From Chloracidobacterium sp. (GTDB lineage Bacteria > Acidobacteriota > Blastocatellia > Pyrinomonadales > Pyrinomonadaceae), in the NCBI GenBank assembly GCA_025362075.1, contig JANYIL010000214.1, positions 1-40,964 on the forward strand: DNA of 40,964 bases. The letters run 5' to 3'. The notes beneath the pieces were generated by a model. That model made no database searches, was not told the origin of the DNA, and saw nothing but the letters and a program-made list of their open reading frames with translations. A program made the translations under genes and the position numbers. Positions 36,087 to 40,964 of the stretch are shown here, piece by piece (position 1 is the stretch's first letter; the number at the start of each line of letters is the position of its first letter).

Positions 36087-36758
36087 ATGACAACTTATCT
36101 TTTGCAATTTATTTCATTCGTATTGATGAGTACGTCGATAGCGTGCAACGTGGTTAGGTCTTCGCCCCAGATCGTTGTGCCGGACACGCCGACGCTGGCG
36201 GAATCCCCAGCCTCGAACACAAGTGGCCTACAGACTGCGGTTTTCGCGGGCGGCTGTTTCTGGGGCCTCGAAGCCGTATTTGAACACGTCAAAGGCGTAA
36301 CCGATGTGAAATCCGGCTACTCCGGCGGCGAGGCGAAAACCGCAAATTATGATCTGGTGAGCGAGGGCAACACCGGTCACGCCGAGTCGGTCAAGATAAC
36401 GTATGACCCAGCCAAGGTCACTTACATGCAGCTTTTGACCGTTTTCTTTTCAGTTGCCCATGACCCCACCGAACTCAACCGGCAGGGCCCCGACACCGGT
36501 ACGCAATACCGGTCGGTGATCTTTTACACTAACGACGAGCAAAAAACCATGGCGGCCGCGTACATGGAAACGATGGAGAAATCAAAAACGTTTTCAAAGC
36601 CGGTCGTGACCCAGGTCGTGCCCCTCAAGGCATTTTATGATGCTGAGGCATATCATCAGGATTATCTTGCCCATCATCCGAACCAGCCTTATATCGTCGT
36701 CAACGACGCTCCAAAGGTTGCGGACCTGAAGACTAGATTTCCGGATTTGTACAAGTAA
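36087..36758 (+). CDS. msrA: Exported peptide-methionine (S)-S-oxide reductase
   Basis: N-terminal hydrophobic signal with possible lipobox (STSIAC), AVFAGGCFWGLEAVFEHVKGV, GYSGGEAKTANYDLVSEGNTGHAESVKITYDP, RSVIFYTNDEQ. Confidence 0.95.
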   Translation: MTTYLLQFISFVLMSTSIACNVVRSSPQIVVPDTPTLAESPASNTSGLQTAVFAGGCFWGLEAVFEHVKGVTDVKSGYSGGEAKTANYDLVSEGNTGHAESVKITYDPAKVTYMQLLTVFFSVAHDPTELNRQGPDTGTQYRSVIFYTNDEQKTMAAAYMETMEKSKTFSKPVVTQVVPLKAFYDAEAYHQDYLAHHPNQPYIVVNDAPKVADLKTRFPDLYK

Positions 36759-36921
36759 GTCAGAACCGCCTGTGTAAGCGGGCGGCAAATACGTCGTAAA
36801 AGAATTGACCGCAGATAAACGCAGATGACGCAGATATAGAAATTGCTCTATCTGCGTCATCTGCATTTATCTGCGGCTAAATTCTGTCTAAGGTCCATTC
36901 CGCCCGCTTACGCAGGCGGTT
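36759..36921. repeat. Nested double inverted repeat between convergent msrA and the pepT-like gene
   Basis: Outer REP-like arms agaaccgcctgtgtaagcgggcggcaa / reverse complement GCAACCGCCTGCGTAAGCGGGCGGAAT. Inner arms ccgcagataaacgcagatgacgcagata / reverse complement CCGCAGATAAATGCAGATGACGCAGATA. Confidence 0.93.
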
Positions 36922-36926
36922 GCCGA

Positions 36927-38240
36927 CTATTTTTTCTCCGCCCAGATCTGCACCAGATTTACGAGCGTATCCGTGGTTTTTTCCAACCCCTTTCGCGAAT
37001 TAAACTCGAGCTTGCCGTGAAAATTATGACCGCCGGTAAATAGGTTCGGCGTTGGAAGGCCGCGGGCAGTGAGGTTCGAGCCGTCCGTGCCGCCGCGGAT
37101 CGGACGCAGTTCGGATGGAACGCCGGCTCGTTTGGCGGCCTCAATCGCGTAGTCCGTTAGCTGCGGGTAATTCTTGAGTACCTCTTTCATGTTCAGATAG
37201 CCGAGCTTGGATTCGTAATCGATCTTTACAGTCGGATATTTTTTCTGCGTTTTGGCGACTATGCTCTTTAGCAAAGTTTCCTTTGCCGCAACGCCGCTCA
37301 GGTCAAAATCGCGGATGAGTATCTTGATCGTAGTTGTCTCTTCCGACATCGCCGAAGAATATGGATGGACAAATCCAACGCGGCCCTCTGTATTTTCAGG
37401 ACGGAATTTGGCCTCATTCGGAAACGTCGCCAGAAAATTGCCCGCAGCGTACATCGAATTTATCATGATGCCCTTCGCCGTTCCAGGATGCGTATTCTTG
37501 CCATGAAACGTAACGGTCGCCGTCCGGGCTGACCATGTCTCATTCGAAATATCGCCCAGCTGCTCGCCATCGACAGTGTAGGCAAACTTTGCTCCCCATG
37601 CCTCGATCTCAAATTTATCAATGCCGCCGCCAACCTCTTCGTCGGGCGTGAACGCGACAGCAATGTTGCCGTGCTTGATCTGCGGATTTTGACTGAGCGT
37701 ATCGATCATCGTCATGATCTCCGCACAGCCCGATTTATCATCCGACCCGAGCAGCGTCGTGCCGTCCGCCGTGATGATGTCGTCGCCGATCAGATTTTTG
37801 AGATCCGGATTTTTCGCGGCGGTGATGATCTGCGATTTATCGTTCGGCAAAACAATGTCGCCGCCCTGATAATTTTTGACGATATTGACGTTAACCTCTC
37901 GACCCGAAACCGACGGCGACGTGTCCATATGAGCCATAAATCCAACCGTCGGAACCTTAAAATTGTCCGCCAAATTCCCCGGCACCATGCCGTAAACAAT
38001 GCCGAATTCGCTCACGCGAACATTTTTGACGCCGAGATCCTTCAGCTCTTTTTCCAGCAATCGAGCCAGATCAAACTGCTTCTTCGTCGACGGCGGAGCA
38101 GGCTGATCCTCAGCCGACTGCGTGTCGATCTTGACGTAACGCAAAAAGCGGCTCATGGCCGTTTCAGTCGGCGGTTTGATCTGCGCCGAAAGAGAGGAAA
38201 ACAAAATCAGTGTAAACAAAAAGGTAAATAGTATTTTCAT
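36927..38240 (-). CDS. pepT: Exported tripeptide aminopeptidase (PepT, M20B)
   Basis: Signal peptide then RFLRYVKIDTQSAEDQPAPPSTKKQFDLARLL, GFMAHMDTSPSVSG, GDDIITADGTTLLGSDDKSGCAEIMT, AFTPDEEVGGGIDKF, PIRGGTDGSNLTARGLPTPNLFTGGHNFHGKLEF. Confidence 0.94.
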   Translation of the reverse strand: MKILFTFLFTLILFSSLSAQIKPPTETAMSRFLRYVKIDTQSAEDQPAPPSTKKQFDLARLLEKELKDLGVKNVRVSEFGIVYGMVPGNLADNFKVPTVGFMAHMDTSPSVSGREVNVNIVKNYQGGDIVLPNDKSQIITAAKNPDLKNLIGDDIITADGTTLLGSDDKSGCAEIMTMIDTLSQNPQIKHGNIAVAFTPDEEVGGGIDKFEIEAWGAKFAYTVDGEQLGDISNETWSARTATVTFHGKNTHPGTAKGIMINSMYAAGNFLATFPNEAKFRPENTEGRVGFVHPYSSAMSEETTTIKILIRDFDLSGVAAKETLLKSIVAKTQKKYPTVKIDYESKLGYLNMKEVLKNYPQLTDYAIEAAKRAGVPSELRPIRGGTDGSNLTARGLPTPNLFTGGHNFHGKLEFNSRKGLEKTTDTLVNLVQIWAEKK

Positions 38241-38260
38241 AGAATTAACTCTAGCAGCGT

Positions 38261-38370
38261 GCCTTCGTCGCTAACGGCAACAAACCTATAAAGCCTGGGG
38301 TGCAATGAGCAAAGCGAATGGAACCCCAGGAAATGACCAAACCCACAACCCATAACCGAAGGCGACGAAC
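38261..38370. repeat. Intergenic palindromic element containing a CCTGGGGT...ACCCCAGG stem
   Basis: cctggggt (38294-38301) / accccagg (38323-38330), flanked by gccttcg (38261) and cgaaggc (38357). Confidence 0.65.
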
Positions 38371-38510
38371 CTCAATCCCGACAATATCGCTCATCGATGT
38401 CAACATTATACTTTCTTCAGAGACCACTGACACGGCCAGCACCAGCCGATTTGTAAATCTCCGCAAGGGGAAAACTATCAGGTGAAAACTGCGGCGTTTT
38501 CATAAAATTA

Positions 38511-38541
38511 TTTCACCACCGAGTCACAGAAAGCTCAGAGC
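38511..38541 (+). repeat. Single 'CACCACAGAG' family arm
   Basis: tttcaccaccgagtcacagaaagctcagagc. Confidence 0.7.
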
Positions 38542-38555
38542 AAGGAATCTAAATA

Positions 38556-39569
38556 CTATCTTAGTTCCTCAGTGGTGAGTAATCTTTTAACCAAATCGAC
38601 ATACAGCCCCACCGCCGTTTCGAGATCTTTCTTCAGCACAAATTCGTCCTTAGTATGTGCTACAAGTATCGATCCCGGACCGAGCAGGAGCGGCCGGCCC
38701 CAGTTGCCGAGGTGCGGGATGTCGGTGGTAAACCTGACGACCTTTTGCTTGAAGCCGTCTATCGCCAGCATCTTGACCGGCAGACTGTAGGATATGACTT
38801 CGAGTTCGCCGCGGTCGCGGATCAGGCTCTCAAGCGCGTGGTGGATCGGCTCGTCGGGCGTTGTCAGACGGATCAGAATGCCGGCCTCGGCGTTCGGCGG
38901 AATTACATTAAGAGCGATGCCGCCGCCGAGCGTTGCGATGTTGCACGTCGTCTCGCCAAAAAAATCGTCATTTGGAAACTTGGTGTGCCGAATATCTTCG
39001 AGAATATCGAGCAGCTTCTCGATCGCCGAGTCGCCCTGCTCCGGGTACGCCGAATGGGCTGCCTTTCCCTTCGTTTTGATCTTCGCCCGGAAAGCTCCTT
39101 TCGAACCGATCGCCAGATCATTGTCCGTCGGCTCACCATTGATCAGGTATTCGCATTTCGCGGCGATCGGGTGACCGTTCGCGACCTTAGCTCCGGTCGA
39201 AGCCCGCTCCTCCTCGACCGTGTAGAGCAGACCGATGTCCTCAATTCCCTCTTGTCTTAATTTTTCAGCCGCGACGATCTGAGCCGCGATTATCCCTTTG
39301 GCGTCGCACGATCCGCGTCCGTAGATCTTCTCATCGTCTTCGGTCGGCTCAATAAACGGCGGCACCGTGTCCATATGCGTCGACAGCCAAACTCGCGGCG
39401 TGTCGTTCAGATACGCGATGACATTGTTCTGATTCTCCGAAACCTTTTGAAGTTCCACCGTCCAGCCAAGCGATTCAAGGTAGTCGCGCAGATAAAACCC
39501 GACCACTTCCTCTTCGGCGGAAACCGAAGGGATGCTCATGAGAGATTTTGTTAGTTCCAATAGATCCAT
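38556..39569 (-). CDS. M20-family metallopeptidase (DapE/ArgE/LysK-like)
   Basis: MDLLELTKSLMSIPSVSAEEEVVGFYLRDYLESLGW, WLSTHMDTVPPFIEP, IYGRGSCDAKGIIAAQI, LLYTVEEERASTGAK. ATG at 39569; the track extension MCSLCLCGEIP is translated repeat. Confidence 0.92.
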   Translation of the reverse strand: MDLLELTKSLMSIPSVSAEEEVVGFYLRDYLESLGWTVELQKVSENQNNVIAYLNDTPRVWLSTHMDTVPPFIEPTEDDEKIYGRGSCDAKGIIAAQIVAAEKLRQEGIEDIGLLYTVEEERASTGAKVANGHPIAAKCEYLINGEPTDNDLAIGSKGAFRAKIKTKGKAAHSAYPEQGDSAIEKLLDILEDIRHTKFPNDDFFGETTCNIATLGGGIALNVIPPNAEAGILIRLTTPDEPIHHALESLIRDRGELEVISYSLPVKMLAIDGFKQKVVRFTTDIPHLGNWGRPLLLGPGSILVAHTKDEFVLKKDLETAVGLYVDLVKRLLTTEELR

Positions 39570-39574
39570 AGGAA

Positions 39575-39605
39575 TTTCACCACAGAGGCACAGAGAGCAC
39601 AAAGG
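39575..39605 (+). repeat. Single 'CACCACAGAG' family arm
   Basis: tttcaccacagaggcacagagagcacaaagg, same orientation as 38511-38541. Confidence 0.75.
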
Positions 39606-39608
39606 AAA

Positions 39609-40961
39609 TCAGAAAAGGGCTTTATGCAGATTTTTTATCGCAGCCGTCACAAATTCTTCCTTGATTACAAACGTCAGATTCACGCTCGATGCTCCGTGTG
39701 AGACTAGTGCGATATTTACGTCGTGGATGGTTGAAAAAACCTTCGCGGCGAGGCCGGTGCCTTCGCGGAGGCCTTCGCCGACAACGCAGATGACAGCGTA
39801 GCCGGGGTCGACCTCTACGTCGCCGAGTCGTTCGAGTTCCGTAACGATCTGTTCTAGCGAATCGGCATTATCGAGCGTCAGGGCAACCGAAACTTCAGAG
39901 GTAGAAACGACATCGATCACCTTTCGGTAACGCTCAAAGATCTGAAACAACGCGCTCATAAAGCCGTAGCTGCCGAGCATCCGGGCCGATGTGATACGCA
40001 GGATGGTGATGTTCTTTTTGTAGGCGATCGACTTGATCTTGTTCGGTGCCTCGGCCGAATCCGCCAGTACCATCGTGCCGACCGAGTCCGGTTCGAACGT
40101 ATTGCAAACACGAACCGGAATGCTATGATCGACGGCGGGTTTAATCGTTTTCGGGTGAAGAACTTTAGCCCCGAAATATGCAAGCTCGGCCGCCTCTTCG
40201 TATGAAAGGACCGGAATTGTCCGGGCCTGGTCGCAGATGCGCGGGTCGCAGGTCATCACGCCGGTCACGTCAGTCCAGATCTGCAATTCGGCAGCACGCA
40301 AAGCCGCCGCAATCAGAGCCGCTGAATAATCAGATCCGCCGCGCCCAAGCGTCGTCGTCTCGCCGCCTCGGCTCGCTGCAATAAAACCGCCCATGATCGG
40401 CACTTCGCCGGAGCCGGTCATCGGCTCAAGCTCAAGTTTTACCAGCTTCTCCGTCTCGTCAGTGATGGGCTGTGCAGCGCCGTATTCATCATCCGTCACG
40501 ATCAGCCGCCGGGAATCGACTTGGCGGGCGTTAATCCCCTTCGATTTCAGTACTTCGGCCAGCAAACGCGACGAAAGCTGTTCGCCATACGAGACAACGG
40601 CATCTTTTAGCATCGAGAGCGGCAGGCTGCGTCGGGAAACGCGCCTCAGGAGGTCCGCAAGCTCTTCGCGCGCGTAATTAAGGTCGCTTAAAAACGGGTT
40701 CGATTCCTCGGCTATATTAAATTCCCGGGTCACCTCGAGATGCCGCTCAAAATGCAGTTCAAGCGAATGGATCGCCTCGGCCGGATCGCCTTTTTTTGCC
40801 GTCTCAAACGCCGCAAGCAGCGCATCCGTCACCTTTGTCATTGCCGAAACCACCACGACGGGATGCTTCTCGATCTGCGTCGAAACGATATGGAAAACAC
40901 GCTCAAATGCGGCCACGTCCCCTACGGACGTACCGCCAAACTTCATGACTGTCGGATGCAA
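39609..40961 (-). CDS. lysC: Aspartate kinase
   Basis: VMKFGGTSVGDVAAFERV, VVVVSAMTKVTDALL, TTLGRGGSDYSAALIAAALRA, C-terminal ACT domains (VDVVSTSEVSVALTLDN). The start near the window edge is uncertain (TTG at 40961 or ATG at 40946). Confidence 0.95.
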   Translation of the reverse strand: MHPTVMKFGGTSVGDVAAFERVFHIVSTQIEKHPVVVVSAMTKVTDALLAAFETAKKGDPAEAIHSLELHFERHLEVTREFNIAEESNPFLSDLNYAREELADLLRRVSRRSLPLSMLKDAVVSYGEQLSSRLLAEVLKSKGINARQVDSRRLIVTDDEYGAAQPITDETEKLVKLELEPMTGSGEVPIMGGFIAASRGGETTTLGRGGSDYSAALIAAALRAAELQIWTDVTGVMTCDPRICDQARTIPVLSYEEAAELAYFGAKVLHPKTIKPAVDHSIPVRVCNTFEPDSVGTMVLADSAEAPNKIKSIAYKKNITILRITSARMLGSYGFMSALFQIFERYRKVIDVVSTSEVSVALTLDNADSLEQIVTELERLGDVEVDPGYAVICVVGEGLREGTGLAAKVFSTIHDVNIALVSHGASSVNLTFVIKEEFVTAAIKNLHKALF

Positions 40962-40964
40962 AAT

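Noticed and set aside
38251-38466. 71-aa minus-strand ORF
   Set aside because: Lies wholly over the intergenic palindromic element; no homology signal.

Overview
The window is a gene-dense chromosomal segment of about 41 kb with no rRNA, tRNA, CRISPR array, phage or transposase that I could recognise. Its gene content (STPK with a TolB-like propeller, TIGR02999-type ECF sigma factor, BNR/sortilin-like 'glycosyl hydrolase', GT39 with TPR) suggests an Acidobacteriota/Blastocatellia-like genome; this is inference only. Housekeeping genes include prmA (partial), era, aroA-aroK, nadB, msrA, a pepT-like gene and lysC. Two signals stand out. (1) A nearly complete tryptophan/kynurenine to 2-aminomuconate pathway is scattered over about 24 kb on the minus strand: formamidase-like cyclase, KMO, KynU, ACMSD, HAAO and an aminomuconate-deaminase-like RidA. 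A Phd/VapC toxin-antitoxin module sits directly upstream of kynU and overlaps its start. (2) There is a dense population of palindromic or inverted-repeat elements of several sequence families. Most are intergenic, but a pair of REP-like elements lies in frame inside kmo and a heptad-repeat palindrome lies in frame inside nadB. This resembles the protein-coding palindromic elements known from Rickettsia. Start sites, product names and insertion claims come from reading the sequence and recalling families; no database search was run.
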